Positions 15,948-26,113 are shown, counted from the first letter of the stretch. The stretch is 64,000 nucleotides of DNA from Pedobacter sp. ok626 (GCF_900100435.1 NZ_FNEX01000013.1:1-64000), one strand, 5' to 3'. Translations and numbers: made by a program. The notes: generated from the letters alone by a model not told the origin.

Positions 15948-15994
15948 GTAAAAGTATAGCAATATCGGCATTTTCATCTCCCTCGGTAAATCCG
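15948..15994 (-). pseudogene. 47-bp fragment of a 29558-29848 homologue
   Basis: The bases from GTAAAAGTATAGC to GGTAAATCCG match 29639-29684 inside the intact gene with one inserted base and one substitution. On the minus strand the fragment covers the GFTEGDENSDMLYFY region, frameshifted by the inserted base. It abuts the right edge of terminator repeat B. The rest of the 15878-16049 spacer shows no gene. Confidence 0.7.
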
Positions 15995-16049
15995 GGTAGA
16001 TTTTGTTATTGCCTGTCCGGGTAAAAGAACAACCTAGATCAAACGGGCT

Positions 16050-16343
16050 CTATAGGTTCTGGTTAATTAATCTTTCTAAGTCAGAAATTGGTACGACGCC
16101 TGATTGTCTCCAACGGATTTCACCCTTTTTAAACAAAATAAGTGTAGGCACGCCACTTACACTATAGGCAGCTGCGGCCTGCTGGTTTTTATCTACATCG
16201 ATTTTAATGATGCTGGCTTTATCGCCTACCCGCTTTTTTAAATCTGCTAACATGGGTGCCATCATTTTGCATGGGCCGCACCATTCGGCAAAAAAATCTA
16301 TTAAAACAGGTTTATCTTGATTGATAATTTCTTGAAAGGTCAT
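16050..16343 (-). CDS. trxA: thioredoxin
   Basis: 97 residues, normal length for a bacterial thioredoxin. The active site is WCGPCK (Cys22 and Cys25) after the strand VLIDFFAE, with the cis-Pro loop GVPTLILFKKGE near residue 71-82. There is no signal peptide, so it acts in the cytoplasm as a general disulfide reductase. It is a single gene on the minus strand and no reductase gene is beside it. The thioredoxin-reductase-like gene at 3884 is a possible but unproven partner. Confidence 0.93.
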   Translation of the reverse strand: MTFQEIINQDKPVLIDFFAEWCGPCKMMAPMLADLKKRVGDKASIIKIDVDKNQQAAAAYSVSGVPTLILFKKGEIRWRQSGVVPISDLERLINQNL

Positions 16344-16495
16344 ACCGTTTGTTTTTTATTTTTTTGTACTCCTAAACCAATAATGGCTCATCTTGAATAA
16401 TGCCATACTGAAGGAAAATGCCCAATGTAGCAACATCGCCAATGCCGAAAATGTTTTTAAATGTAAGGAGTTGTAACGAATTAATATCTCATTAA

Positions 16496-17086
16496 TTATT
16501 TTAAAATAACAGCAAGCAGCAATGTTAGTGCAATGTTTTTGATGTTATGCTGTAGATATTTTTGAGCGATACATATTTGGTTTTCTACCGTTCGTTGGGA
16601 TATGGAGAGTCTTTCGGCTATCTCGACATTGCTAAGGTTTGTTATCCTACTTAAAAGGAAAATTTCGCGGCAACGCTTAGGCAGGTTAAGTAAAGCATGC
16701 TCTATATCCACCTGTAGGTTAAGATATCGGATTTTTTCTTCGCCCTCATTTTGCACCAATATTTCGGAAACAGGGAGTTGGTCGTAATTTTCCACATAAG
16801 ACAAACGCATCTTTTTCTTAGCCTTTAGTACCTTATAGGTATGATAGCGAGCACTGGTAGTCAGGTAATTTTTGAATGAGCTAATATTCAGCGTATCTTT
16901 CTTTCTCCAGATATTCAAAAAGGTATCGTTGGCAATTTCAGCCGCCGCTTCCGCATCATTTAAAAAAGAAAAAGCCGTGGTATATACTGCCCGCCAGTAC
17001 CGATCGAAAAGCAATTCGAAAGCAGGGACGCTTCCAAACTTTATGGCTTCCCATAGTTCATCATCGGGGGTATTTCTGTCAAGCAT
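16496..17086 (-). CDS. ECF-type RNA polymerase sigma factor
   Basis: 196 residues. Region 2: FELLFDRYWRAVYTTAFSFLNDAEAAAEIANDTFLNIWRK. Region 4: LPKRCREIFLLSRITNLSNVEIAERLSISQRTVENQICIAQKYLQ. A hydrophobic C terminus (NIALTLLLAVIL) follows, as in the other sigma of this window. It is divergent from a FecR gene at 17517, with about 430 bases between them, and should serve the SusC/SusD locus downstream. Separating sigma and FecR by divergence is a common layout in Bacteroidota PULs. Confidence 0.9.
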   Translation of the reverse strand: MLDRNTPDDELWEAIKFGSVPAFELLFDRYWRAVYTTAFSFLNDAEAAAEIANDTFLNIWRKKDTLNISSFKNYLTTSARYHTYKVLKAKKKMRLSYVENYDQLPVSEILVQNEGEEKIRYLNLQVDIEHALLNLPKRCREIFLLSRITNLSNVEIAERLSISQRTVENQICIAQKYLQHNIKNIALTLLLAVILK

Positions 17087-17438
17087 ATATTTGGTAAGGC
17101 TAATTTAACAATAAATCAATCAAATTTTTGATTCAGCCTCGCCTGTCCTAATCTAGCTGAATGTTGTTCGCCCGGGCTGATGGATACGAGCCCAGCTACT
17201 TTACACATGAATTGAATACTTTTAAAGGGGATTTGTTGCTTGTAATGCATGGATAAAAGGTTAGTCATTATTTACACTGCCAAAAAAAATGAGACAAATC
17301 GACAAGAAATTGAACAATTTGTGCGTCTACAACTTGAGGTTTAAACTGTTTCACGAGACTCATAGGATCGCAAAACCAACGTTTCTTTTGCACAGCTCAT
17401 TAATTAATATGTTAAAAAAATTATGAATAGTATGTGAG

Positions 17439-17469
17439 TTTGGCATTAAAAAAAGTCTCTATACTTTTA
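17439..17469 (+). promoter_or_regulatory. promoter of the second fecR
   Basis: TTTG (17439-17442), a 19-base spacer and TACTTTTA (17462-17469), one mismatch from TTTG-N19-TAnnTTTG, 47 bases before the fecR ATG. The 17087-17516 spacer otherwise shows no gene, repeat or clear RNA. The sigma-gene promoter must lie in its left part but I could not place it. Confidence 0.5.
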
Positions 17470-17516
17470 ATTAAGCCGTTACAGCCGAGCACTGTACCAA
17501 TTATATTAAAATATTT

Positions 17517-18659
17517 ATGACCAAAGAGCAATTTATAGCACTTTTCGAGAAATGCGCGTCGGGAAATTGCACCGCTGAAGAATTGACCCAGCTGGAAAAC
17601 TACCATGACGATTTCGAGCTGACTGTTAAACAATGGTCGGTAGGAATGGGCACTTCCGACGAAGTTAGGCAGCAGATGCTTAAAAAACTACGGTCGCAAA
17701 TATCGGCTGAAGGGAAAAAGCGCCGCAGTAATTTCCACTATTGGGTTGCAGCGGCATCTGTACTTATATTCATTGCCGCCGGTACATGGTTTTGGCTAAA
17801 TACAAAAGATCAGCATCAAATAGTTCAGTCTGTTTCGATCAACACAAAAATAACACCCGGCCGCAACCGGGCCGTTTTAACGCTCGCCAATGGTAAAAAA
17901 TTAGATCTTGACGATACCCAAACGGGAATTATATCCAGGGAAGGGGCATCAATAGTAAGCAAATCTGCTGATGGCAAATTGGCATATGGAAACAATACAG
18001 ATCCATCAGATCAAAATGCAGTTATTTATAATACTATAGAAACACCCCGGGGCGGTCAATATCAGCTTACGCTGGCCGATGGCACAGCGGTATGGCTCAA
18101 TGCTGGTTCATCACTAAAATATCCGACCACCTTCGGCGGTAAAGAAAGAAAAGTGGAATTAACCGGCGAGGCTTATTTTCAGGTTGCGAAGAACAAGGAG
18201 CAACCTTTTAGCGTAGCGCTCAAGGGAATGAAAGTAGAGGTTTTAGGGACTCATTTCAATATAATGGCTTACAATGATGAAAATACCATCGAAACCACCT
18301 TGCTTGAGGGCTCGGTGAAGTTAAGTAAAGATGGCAGCAGCACTATGCTGATGCCGAACCAGCAGGGCGTTTTAAACAACGGCGCATCAAATTTTCGGGT
18401 TCATGCAGTAAATGCAGAAAATGTAATCGCCTGGAAAAATGGTTTTTTCAAATTTGATAACGAGAATATCGAAACCATTATGCGTAAGGTAGCGCGCTGG
18501 TATGATGTAGATATCAGCTATAAAGGCAATCTGAAAAGTCAAAACTTCGGGGGTACGGTACCAAGGTTTAAGGACATTTCGCAACTGTTAACCACACTTG
18601 AATTAACCGGTACCATTCATTTTAAAATCGAAGGAAGGAGGGTAGTCGTGATGCCGTAG
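17517..18659 (+). CDS. FecR-type anti-sigma factor
   Basis: 380 residues. Cytoplasmic anti-sigma part (1-72), one membrane helix (about 74-95, YWVAAASVLIFIAAGTWFWL), periplasmic FecR domain (about 170-270: TPRGGQYQLTLADGTAVWLNAGSSLKYPTTFGGKERKVELTGEAYFQV) and a C-terminal DUF4974 domain (about 300-378: FFKFDNENIETIMRKVARWYDVDI). It should transmit the state of the SusC receptor encoded next to the divergent ECF sigma at 16496. A strong terminator at 18694 separates it from susC. Confidence 0.92.
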   Translation: MTKEQFIALFEKCASGNCTAEELTQLENYHDDFELTVKQWSVGMGTSDEVRQQMLKKLRSQISAEGKKRRSNFHYWVAAASVLIFIAAGTWFWLNTKDQHQIVQSVSINTKITPGRNRAVLTLANGKKLDLDDTQTGIISREGASIVSKSADGKLAYGNNTDPSDQNAVIYNTIETPRGGQYQLTLADGTAVWLNAGSSLKYPTTFGGKERKVELTGEAYFQVAKNKEQPFSVALKGMKVEVLGTHFNIMAYNDENTIETTLLEGSVKLSKDGSSTMLMPNQQGVLNNGASNFRVHAVNAENVIAWKNGFFKFDNENIETIMRKVARWYDVDISYKGNLKSQNFGGTVPRFKDISQLLTTLELTGTIHFKIEGRRVVVMP

Positions 18660-18693
18660 TGCTACAAATTCCGATGAGAGTTGCTGAAATAAA

Positions 18694-18726
18694 AAAACCG
18701 GAAGCGTTGACAGCGCCGCCGGTTTT
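18694..18726 (+). terminator. intrinsic terminator after fecR
   Basis: AAAACCGG (18694-18701) pairs with CCGGTTTT (18719-18726), with an inner GCG/CGC helix (18704-18706 with 18714-18716). TTTT follows on the plus strand and A-rich bases precede. It isolates fecR from the susC operon, which must have its own promoter in 18727-18796. Confidence 0.75.
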
Positions 18727-18796
18727 AGCCAATTAGGCTTTTGAGCAACTTATTATAATCCTTGAAACGATCAACTATAAATTAACCCATAACCAA

Positions 18797-21700
18797 ATGT
18801 ATAAATTTTTCCATGCATTTTCATGCAGGTCTGGATCCTGTATGTTATCAAAAATCGGTCTGGTAGTGAAACTTACGATCCCATTTTTATTAGCTGCTAT
18901 TTTGCAGGTTAACGCAGCAAGTTATGGCCAGCAGGTCAGCATATCTGTGAACAATACGTCATTGTCCCGGGTTTTTGAATTACTTCATCATCAAACCGGC
19001 TATACTTTCCTGTACAATTCAGCGATGATTAGCGAAAGCGAGCCGGTAAGTATTTCCGTAAAAAAAGCAGAACTGAAAGATTTTCTGGATAAATGTTTTG
19101 CTGATCAACCCCTTACCTATACACTTTATGAGAAGACAGTTGTTGTTAAAAGAAAAAACCCTGTAGTCGCTAATATTGTGGTAACAGGGATCATCAGGGA
19201 TGCTAAAGGTGAAACCCTGCCCCAAATTACCGTCAGGGTAAAGGGTACCACAATCGGTACAAACAGTGATTCCAATGGTGCATATACTTTGAAGTTACCA
19301 GACGGCAGCCAAACCCTTATTTTCTCGGCCATAGGCTATGAAACTTTGGAAGTAGCCGTTGATAACCGCACGCAGATAGATGTGACCTTAAAGGAAAAGA
19401 TATCTACCATGAATGATGTGGTCGTAGTGGGTTATGGGTCCCAGAAAAAGGCAGATGTGACGGGCTCCATTGCTTCCATAAATGAAGAAGCACTAAAAAG
19501 TGTACCTGTGAGCAACCTGCTAAGTGCGTTGCAAGCCCAGTCTCCAGGTCTCGACATTCAAAAAAGTGGCGGCAACAGCCACCCGGGGGCTAAACCCGCT
19601 ATATCTATTCGCGGTCGGCGTTCATTAAAAGATGGGGCCAGTAATGATGTGCTTTATGTGGTAGATGGGATTCCTTTTAACGGTACTTACATCAACGATC
19701 TGAACCAGGATGATGTGGTCTCTGTACAGATATTGAAGGATGCATCGGCCACCGCGATCTATGGATCGAGAGGAGCAAACGGTGTGATATTGATTTCGAC
19801 CAAACGAGGTAAAACAGGTGCGGCTGTCATAACCTATAGCGGCTATGCAGGGGTAATGAAGTCCCTTGGTCATTATGACGTGATGGAACCTGCGGATTAT
19901 CAGATATACAAAAAATGGGGAAGCTACAATGCAAACAATCCAAATGTGATTAATGCTCCTAATCCCTATACCGGCATAGATGATCCGAGGTTTTACACGG
20001 ACGGAACTACTTTTTTGCCAGCTGAGCTGGAGGGCTTGCAGAATGGAACCAATACCAATTGGCAGAAACTGATTTTTAAGAATGGGATGCGCACCAATCA
20101 CCAATTGGGCTTATCTGGTGGTACGGAGCAGACCAAGTATGCGATTTCGGCAGGATATTTTGGTGAAACAGGTGTATTCCCTGGACTTTCTTTTCATCGT
20201 TTCAGTTTCAAAGTAAGCTTGGATCAGCAATTGGGAAAAATCTTTAAAGTAGGGATCAGCTCTATCAACTCAGTGAGTAGGATCAATGGGGAGGGAATCA
20301 ATCCGGTATCGCAGGCTTTGCAATCGAGCCCCCTGACCGTTCCCTATGATGCGGCAGGCAACTTGATTCCATTCCCTGGTGGCGGTTCTTTGATTTACAA
20401 TCCGCTTGCCAACCTGATTCCGGGTGCAGTAGTTCAGAACCGGACGCGCTACAATACTTTCACTACCGCCTATGCCGAAGCACAGTTTACACCTCATCTC
20501 AAATATAGGTTCAACGGTGGTGTGGAATTGACTCCTGAAACTTACGGGCATTTCTATAGCAGCAATACTTTCCAAAATTTAAGCGGTCCTTCAACCGGCA
20601 GGAACAGCAATTATGATTACCGCAATTTTACGCTGGAAAACCTTGTTGTTTATGAGAATACATTTGCCGAAAACCACCATGTTACAGGGACCGGACTTTT
20701 CAGCTATCAGGAGGACAACAAGTACAGTACCACCCTGACCTACAACAATATTCTGGCCGATGATGTACAGTATTACAATCCCGAACTGGGCGCGAATTTT
20801 AAAGGAACAGGAGAATACTCAAAGTTCGCTATTGTTTCTTTCATGGGCCGCATAAACTATAACTTCAAAAGCAAATACCTGCTCACCCTAACGATGCGCT
20901 CTGATGGCTCATCTACGTTGGCTCCGGGAAATAAATACCATTTGTTTCCTTCGGCAGCAGCGGGATGGAACATCTCTGAAGAAAATTTCATGAAAACAGT
21001 TAATGCTGTATCCAGCTTAAAACTTCGTGTGGGCTATGGTACAGTAGGTAATGCTGCAGTTAGCCCTTACCAGACGCTAGGTGGTCTGGGGATCATCAAT
21101 TATAATTACGGAACTTCCTATGTAACTGGTACTTATCCTAATAATGTTCCTAATCCAAAACTAGGATGGGAGTATACTGCATCATTGAACATGGGGCTGG
21201 ATTTCGGTTTGTTCAAAGACAGGATCACTGGTACGGTGGATGTTTATCAGCAAAAAACCAATGATTTGATACTTCCTCAAAATCTGCCGATCACTACCGG
21301 CTATACCTCACAGTTCCTGGCCAATGTAGGCAAAACGGAAAACAAAGGTTTAGAGGTTTCTGTAAGTACAGTAAACATTAAATCAAAATCGGAGGGCGGT
21401 TTTAGCTGGACGAGTAGTTTGAATATAGCATTTAACCGTAATAAGATTGTAGCGCTGCAAAATGGCGTAACGCAGGACGTGGGCAATAACCGTTTTGTAG
21501 GTGAACCAATTGAGGCCCTTTACAATTATTCCAGGCAGGGTATCTGGCAAAACACGCCTGCAGATTCTGCCCTGGCGAGAAAGTATAACCTCAGCCTATC
21601 AGGGGTAGGGTCGGTTATAGGTACGATCAAAGTGGCTGATATTAACGGAGATAACGTGATCAATTCCAATGACCGCATCGTTGTAGGTACCCGGCAGCCG

Positions 21701-22186
21701 AAGTTTTTGGGCGGGTTTACAAATAGGTTCAGCTACCGCGGAATCGATTTGGCAGTGGTTTGCAGTTACCGTGTAGGTGGCACACAGATCGCTTACTGGC
21801 TGCAACCCGGCAGCAATGTGAATTCACTGACGGGTAAGGTGAACAATTTAAATATTAACTATTGGACACCCTTCAATAGTGAAAATACATATCCGAAACC
21901 CATCTTTGGCTCTAACACACCAACCTATGGTGATTTGCTGGGCTATTATAATGCAAGCTATCTGAAGATCCGGACCATCAGTCTGGGCTACACAATCCCA
22001 GGGAGACTGGTATCGAAGATGGGAATAAAATCTTTGAGGCTGAACACTTCGTTGAATGATGCGTTCATCTTATTTTCTCCTTTGCACAACCGGTTTAAAG
22101 GGGCTGACCCTGAATCTGAAGGTACACTTGGAGTGGATACCCCACCGGTTAAATCACTATTGTTTGGTTTGAATGTTACATTTTAA
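18797..22186 (+). CDS. SusC/RagA-family TonB-linked outer-membrane protein
   Basis: 1129 residues. Signal peptide (hydrophobic about 23-40), STN domain (about 45-115), CarboxypepD_reg-like domain (about 128-210: GIIRDAKGETLPQITVRVKG), the SusC box MNDVVVVGYGSQKKADVTGS (about 208-227), plug with YVVDGIPFNGTYINDLNQDD and IYGSRGANGVILISTK, and a barrel ending GLNVTF. It imports the oligosaccharide bound by the SusD lipoprotein, whose gene starts 13 bases downstream. The STN domain shows it also signals to the FecR/sigma pair at 16.5-18.7 kb. Confidence 0.95.
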   Translation: MYKFFHAFSCRSGSCMLSKIGLVVKLTIPFLLAAILQVNAASYGQQVSISVNNTSLSRVFELLHHQTGYTFLYNSAMISESEPVSISVKKAELKDFLDKCFADQPLTYTLYEKTVVVKRKNPVVANIVVTGIIRDAKGETLPQITVRVKGTTIGTNSDSNGAYTLKLPDGSQTLIFSAIGYETLEVAVDNRTQIDVTLKEKISTMNDVVVVGYGSQKKADVTGSIASINEEALKSVPVSNLLSALQAQSPGLDIQKSGGNSHPGAKPAISIRGRRSLKDGASNDVLYVVDGIPFNGTYINDLNQDDVVSVQILKDASATAIYGSRGANGVILISTKRGKTGAAVITYSGYAGVMKSLGHYDVMEPADYQIYKKWGSYNANNPNVINAPNPYTGIDDPRFYTDGTTFLPAELEGLQNGTNTNWQKLIFKNGMRTNHQLGLSGGTEQTKYAISAGYFGETGVFPGLSFHRFSFKVSLDQQLGKIFKVGISSINSVSRINGEGINPVSQALQSSPLTVPYDAAGNLIPFPGGGSLIYNPLANLIPGAVVQNRTRYNTFTTAYAEAQFTPHLKYRFNGGVELTPETYGHFYSSNTFQNLSGPSTGRNSNYDYRNFTLENLVVYENTFAENHHVTGTGLFSYQEDNKYSTTLTYNNILADDVQYYNPELGANFKGTGEYSKFAIVSFMGRINYNFKSKYLLTLTMRSDGSSTLAPGNKYHLFPSAAAGWNISEENFMKTVNAVSSLKLRVGYGTVGNAAVSPYQTLGGLGIINYNYGTSYVTGTYPNNVPNPKLGWEYTASLNMGLDFGLFKDRITGTVDVYQQKTNDLILPQNLPITTGYTSQFLANVGKTENKGLEVSVSTVNIKSKSEGGFSWTSSLNIAFNRNKIVALQNGVTQDVGNNRFVGEPIEALYNYSRQGIWQNTPADSALARKYNLSLSGVGSVIGTIKVADINGDNVINSNDRIVVGTRQPKFLGGFTNRFSYRGIDLAVVCSYRVGGTQIAYWLQPGSNVNSLTGKVNNLNINYWTPFNSENTYPKPIFGSNTPTYGDLLGYYNASYLKIRTISLGYTIPGRLVSKMGIKSLRLNTSLNDAFILFSPLHNRFKGADPESEGTLGVDTPPVKSLLFGLNVTF

Positions 22187-22199
22187 TTGATTAAGACAG

Positions 22200-23849
22200 A
22201 TGAGCTCATATCTATATCGCATTTTGGCGATCACGTCGATTGCCTTCGCCACTTCCGGCTGCAATAAACAATTGATAGAAGATCCAAAATCTTCGCTTAC
22301 ACCACAATACTTTAGTACCGCTCAGGGCTTTCAATCTGGACTTGATGCGGCCTATGCGGGCAACCGTAATTTATGGGGATCAGAAAATTTCATGACCATG
22401 ACGGTACCCGGAACAGATGAATTTAGGTCCGGAAGCGGTGGCAACACCAGCTTTAACATTTATTCGAGCAGCTACGACGCCAGCAGTGGATTTTTATCGG
22501 GAGTTTGGAATCCATGCTATACCTTCATCAATACCTGCAATGGCATCATAGATAACGGAGCGACGGTCAGCGGCCTTGATGCCAATACCGTTAAACAGAA
22601 AGTTGCAGAAGCCAAGTTTCTCCGTGCAAATTACTACTTCTTACTGGTTAGATTTTTCGGTCCGGTAACCCTGAACAAAAATTTTATCAGCGAACCCAGC
22701 ACCAGTGCGAACAGAGCACCAATCGCAGAAGTATATAATTTCATTGTGCAGGACTTGAAGGAGGCGATAGCCGCTCTTCCTCCGAGCCCGACCCTGAACG
22801 GCGTGTTGCCGGGCAAAGCAACCGCGGCTGCGGCATCGCATTTGCTGGCGAAGGTCTACCTGACCAGGGCTTATTCATCTGCCAAACAAGCAGATGATTT
22901 TAAAAATGCTTATGATACTGCAAAAGGACTAATCGATAAGATAGCGACTTTAAACCTCGGGCTACTGCCAGATTTTGGCGCTGTTTTCGCAGAAGGCAAT
23001 GAAGCCAGCAAAGAAATTCTGTGGAGCGTTCAGCATACCCCGAACCTGACTTATAATGCGATCAGCAATGAATTGAATTTCCATTACGTGATGGGCTATG
23101 AAAATTTTCCCGGCCTTGTTCGCTCTATGGCTTACGGAAGGCCGTATGGTCGTGTACAACTCACCAACTGGCTTGGAAATGTTTGTTTTGCCGACAAAAT
23201 CAATGACACCCGTTATTACAAAACTTTTCAGACTGTCTGGCTGTCTAACTCAGCCGATAAGATTCCAAAAGTCAATGGTGTACCTAAATACGCTCTGGGG
23301 GATACGGCTATTTTCATGCCAGGGGTAGATGTGACGGACGCCAAGATCAATAGTACCCGCTATTCATTGGTTCCACCGCGAAAATATACCTTACAGTTGT
23401 TTCCGACAATGACTAAATATCAGGATACCAAGCGCGCTGGTATCAATGATGCTTCAGTCAGACCTATTATGGTGTATCGCCTTGCGGAAACCTATCTGCT
23501 GGCTGCAGAAGCTGCCGTTAATCTGAATGACAATATCAATGCGGCAAAATATGTCAATATCGTTCGTGCGCGCGCTGCTTATCCCAATGGCGACCTTGCT
23601 GCGATGACCGTGACACCGGCACAAATGACGCTAGACTATGTTCTGGATGAGCGGGCCCGTGAGTTGTGCGGAGAACAGACGCGCTGGCTGGATCTTGTAA
23701 GAACAAACAAACTCGTGGAGCGCGTGAAACTTTACAACCCTGATGCGGGTGTAAATATCCAGGAAAAGCATATTTTAAGGCCTATACCGCAAAGTCAGAT
23801 CGATCGAATTATTACAGGTGATAAATATCCGCAAAACAAAGATTTTTAA
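22200..23849 (+). CDS. SusD/RagB-family surface lipoprotein
   Basis: 549 residues. Lipoprotein signal peptide with lipobox FATSGC (Cys at about residue 21), an N-terminal SusD-like domain with TPQYFSTAQGFQSGLDAAYAG and AEAKFLRANYYFLLVRFFGPV, and the C-terminal RagB block MVYRLAETYLLAAEAAVNLND...LDERARELCGEQTRWLDLVRTNKL. It caps the SusC barrel and binds glycan at the cell surface. The spacing to susC is 13 bases and to the Gfo/Idh/MocA gene 17 bases, so it is one operon. Confidence 0.95.
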   Translation: MSSYLYRILAITSIAFATSGCNKQLIEDPKSSLTPQYFSTAQGFQSGLDAAYAGNRNLWGSENFMTMTVPGTDEFRSGSGGNTSFNIYSSSYDASSGFLSGVWNPCYTFINTCNGIIDNGATVSGLDANTVKQKVAEAKFLRANYYFLLVRFFGPVTLNKNFISEPSTSANRAPIAEVYNFIVQDLKEAIAALPPSPTLNGVLPGKATAAAASHLLAKVYLTRAYSSAKQADDFKNAYDTAKGLIDKIATLNLGLLPDFGAVFAEGNEASKEILWSVQHTPNLTYNAISNELNFHYVMGYENFPGLVRSMAYGRPYGRVQLTNWLGNVCFADKINDTRYYKTFQTVWLSNSADKIPKVNGVPKYALGDTAIFMPGVDVTDAKINSTRYSLVPPRKYTLQLFPTMTKYQDTKRAGINDASVRPIMVYRLAETYLLAAEAAVNLNDNINAAKYVNIVRARAAYPNGDLAAMTVTPAQMTLDYVLDERARELCGEQTRWLDLVRTNKLVERVKLYNPDAGVNIQEKHILRPIPQSQIDRIITGDKYPQNKDF

Positions 23850-23866
23850 TTGAAGAAACATATTTT

Positions 23867-25213
23867 ATGGAAAAACGAAGAGATTTTATTAAAAAAGTAG
23901 CTCTTGCATCGGCCGGAGTTGTGGCAGGCAACAGTCTGTTTGGCATGAGTGCAAAAAGCTACCGTAATATTATTGGCGCTAACGAACGCATCCATGTAGC
24001 CATCATCGGTTTAAATGGCCGTGGCTCTAGCATGGCAAGTACTTTCGCGCGACAAAAGGATGCAGAGATCACTACACTTTGCGATGTGGATACCCGCGTT
24101 TTTGCCAAAGCACTAAAAGCTGTAAGCGACAATAATAAAACAAACGTCCCCAAAACCGAAGGCGACTGCCGCAAGGTGATGCAGGATAAAAATATTGACG
24201 CCATCTACATCGCCACGCCTGATCATTGGCACACGCCCCTTACGATAATGGGCTGCCAGTCTGGAAAACACGTATATGTAGAGAAGCCTTTAAGCCACAA
24301 CCCGCACGAGGGCGAACTGGCCATTGCTGCCGCCCGAAAATATAACCGGGTGGTGCAAATGGGGGCGCAACGTCGTTCGGCCCCAATACTGACCGAGGGT
24401 ATACAACAATTGCACGAAGGAATTATTGGCCGGGTTTACTACGCAAAAACCTGGTACACTAACGATCGTAAGCCTACTTTCCTAAAACCCGGCAGCGCGC
24501 CCTCGACGTTAAATTATGACCTATGGCAAGGCCCTGCGCCACGCCTGGCTTATCAGGATGGGTTGATCCATTACAACTGGCACTGGTTTTGGCATTGGGG
24601 CACCGGTGAGGCGCTGAACAATGGGACGCACGAGGTTGATATCGCCCGCTGGGGATTAGGTGTTGATTATCCCGTAAAAGTAACTTCATCAGGCGGACGT
24701 TATGCGTATAAGGACGATTGGGAAACGCCGGATACGCAGGTTGTAACGCTGGAATATCCCGACAAGAAAATGATTATGTGGGAAAGCAGCAGTGCAAACG
24801 GCCGAAGAATTGAAGGTGAGGAGCGCGGGGTTATTTTTTATGGCGAGAACGGAAGCTTAAGCACCGGTACTGATGCTTATAAAGTGTTTGATCTGAAAGG
24901 CAAACTGCTGAAAGACGTTGGCCCGAAAACGAAAGAAGAAGCCGTACAGGGGCGCAATACTGCCAGCGTGAGCCTGAGTTTGGATAGTATGCACGTAGCT
25001 GATTTTCTGGATGCAATACGCAATAACCGCAAGCCAAATTGCGATGTGGAGATCGGGCATAAAAGCATCATCGGTATGCAGCTCAGCAATATAGCCTGGC
25101 GTGTAGGCCGGGAGCTTCAACTCGACCCGAAAAATGGGCATATTCTTAATGATCCCCAGGCGCAAAAGCTATGGAAACGTAGCTACGAGCCAGGTTGGGA
25201 ACCTAAAGTTTAA
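23867..25213 (+). CDS. exported Gfo/Idh/MocA-family oxidoreductase
   Basis: 448 residues. The N terminus RRDFIKKVALASAGVVAGNS is a Tat-type signal with twin Arg, so the enzyme is exported folded with NAD(P). The Rossmann domain follows (VAIIGLNGRGSSMASTFARQKDAEITTLCDVD) with the EKP motif of the family (YVEKPLSHNPHEG). The C-terminal part includes the His-rich WHWFWHWGTGEALNNGTHEVDIARWG typical of the Bacteroidota subgroup. Members oxidise or isomerise sugar hydroxyls with tightly bound cofactor. With the epimerase and GSDH-like genes that follow, it suggests oxidative processing of the imported sugar. The exact substrate is not visible. Confidence 0.9.
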   Translation: MEKRRDFIKKVALASAGVVAGNSLFGMSAKSYRNIIGANERIHVAIIGLNGRGSSMASTFARQKDAEITTLCDVDTRVFAKALKAVSDNNKTNVPKTEGDCRKVMQDKNIDAIYIATPDHWHTPLTIMGCQSGKHVYVEKPLSHNPHEGELAIAAARKYNRVVQMGAQRRSAPILTEGIQQLHEGIIGRVYYAKTWYTNDRKPTFLKPGSAPSTLNYDLWQGPAPRLAYQDGLIHYNWHWFWHWGTGEALNNGTHEVDIARWGLGVDYPVKVTSSGGRYAYKDDWETPDTQVVTLEYPDKKMIMWESSSANGRRIEGEERGVIFYGENGSLSTGTDAYKVFDLKGKLLKDVGPKTKEEAVQGRNTASVSLSLDSMHVADFLDAIRNNRKPNCDVEIGHKSIIGMQLSNIAWRVGRELQLDPKNGHILNDPQAQKLWKRSYEPGWEPKV

Positions 25214-25243
25214 TTAACTTCTATTTAGATAACAATTTCAAAT

Positions 25244-26113
25244 ATGATCTATCATTTAAAAAAAGCCTTACTAACCCTGGGTTTAATAGGTGGCCTGGTT
25301 AGCAGCCAGGTTGTAGCCCAAAAAAAACTATTTCCCGAAGCCCCGGGTATCGTATCGTACACCTATCGTAACCAGTTTGCCAAAGATGTGCCCGGCACAC
25401 TGGATATGATAAAAGGCCAGGGCATAATCGATATCGAATTTTCGAGCCTGTTTAAGCAAACACCTGAGGACTTGCGCAAAATGTGCGATGCAAGGGGTAT
25501 CAAATGTTCATCATACGGGGTAAGTTATGAAGACCTGGTCAATAAGACCGATGAAGTAGGGAAAACTGCCGTAACATTGGGCGCAACCTATGTTAGGGTA
25601 GCCAGTATTCCCCACAAAGGCGCTTTTACCTTAGACAATGCCAAACAGACGGTTGCCGATTTTAACAAGTATGGTAAGCTGCTGAAAGATAACTATGGCC
25701 TTACTTTTATTTATCATAATCATGGTTTCGAGTTCCAACCTTACCAGGATGGCACGCTGTACGACTACCTGTTGAAAAATACCGAGCCTAAATATGTAAG
25801 CATGGAACTGGATATCCTGTGGGCGTTTTTGCCGGGACAGGATCCAGCGCAATTACTGGCCAAATATGGTAATCGCTATAAAGCCCTGCACATGAAAGAT
25901 TTAAAGAAAGGTGTTGAACGTGGCAGCCTTTCGGGTGGTACCCCGAAGGATAACGATGTGATTTTAGGCACAGGCCAAATTGATATTCCGGCCGTAATAA
26001 AAGCAGCGCGCAAAGCGGGCGTAAAACATTATTATATTGAGGATGAAAGCAGTTCATCCGTTACACAAGTGCCTGAGAGTATAAAATATCTCAATAACTT
26101 AAAAAAAGACTAA
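25244..26113 (+). CDS. exported sugar phosphate isomerase/epimerase (AP endonuclease-2 TIM barrel)
   Basis: 289 residues with a Sec signal (LLTLGLIGGLVSSQVVAQ). The TIM barrel has the family's metal ligands in order: an early IDIEFSS strand, FIYHNHGFEFQP (His), YVSMELDILWA (Glu and Asp), KALHMKDLKKG (His) and YYIEDESSSS (Glu). Exported members act on keto sugars or similar sugars after oxidation by Gfo/Idh/MocA enzymes. It lies 30 bases after that gene and 23 before the GSDH gene, so it is part of the operon. Confidence 0.88.
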   Translation: MIYHLKKALLTLGLIGGLVSSQVVAQKKLFPEAPGIVSYTYRNQFAKDVPGTLDMIKGQGIIDIEFSSLFKQTPEDLRKMCDARGIKCSSYGVSYEDLVNKTDEVGKTAVTLGATYVRVASIPHKGAFTLDNAKQTVADFNKYGKLLKDNYGLTFIYHNHGFEFQPYQDGTLYDYLLKNTEPKYVSMELDILWAFLPGQDPAQLLAKYGNRYKALHMKDLKKGVERGSLSGGTPKDNDVILGTGQIDIPAVIKAARKAGVKHYYIEDESSSSVTQVPESIKYLNNLKKD

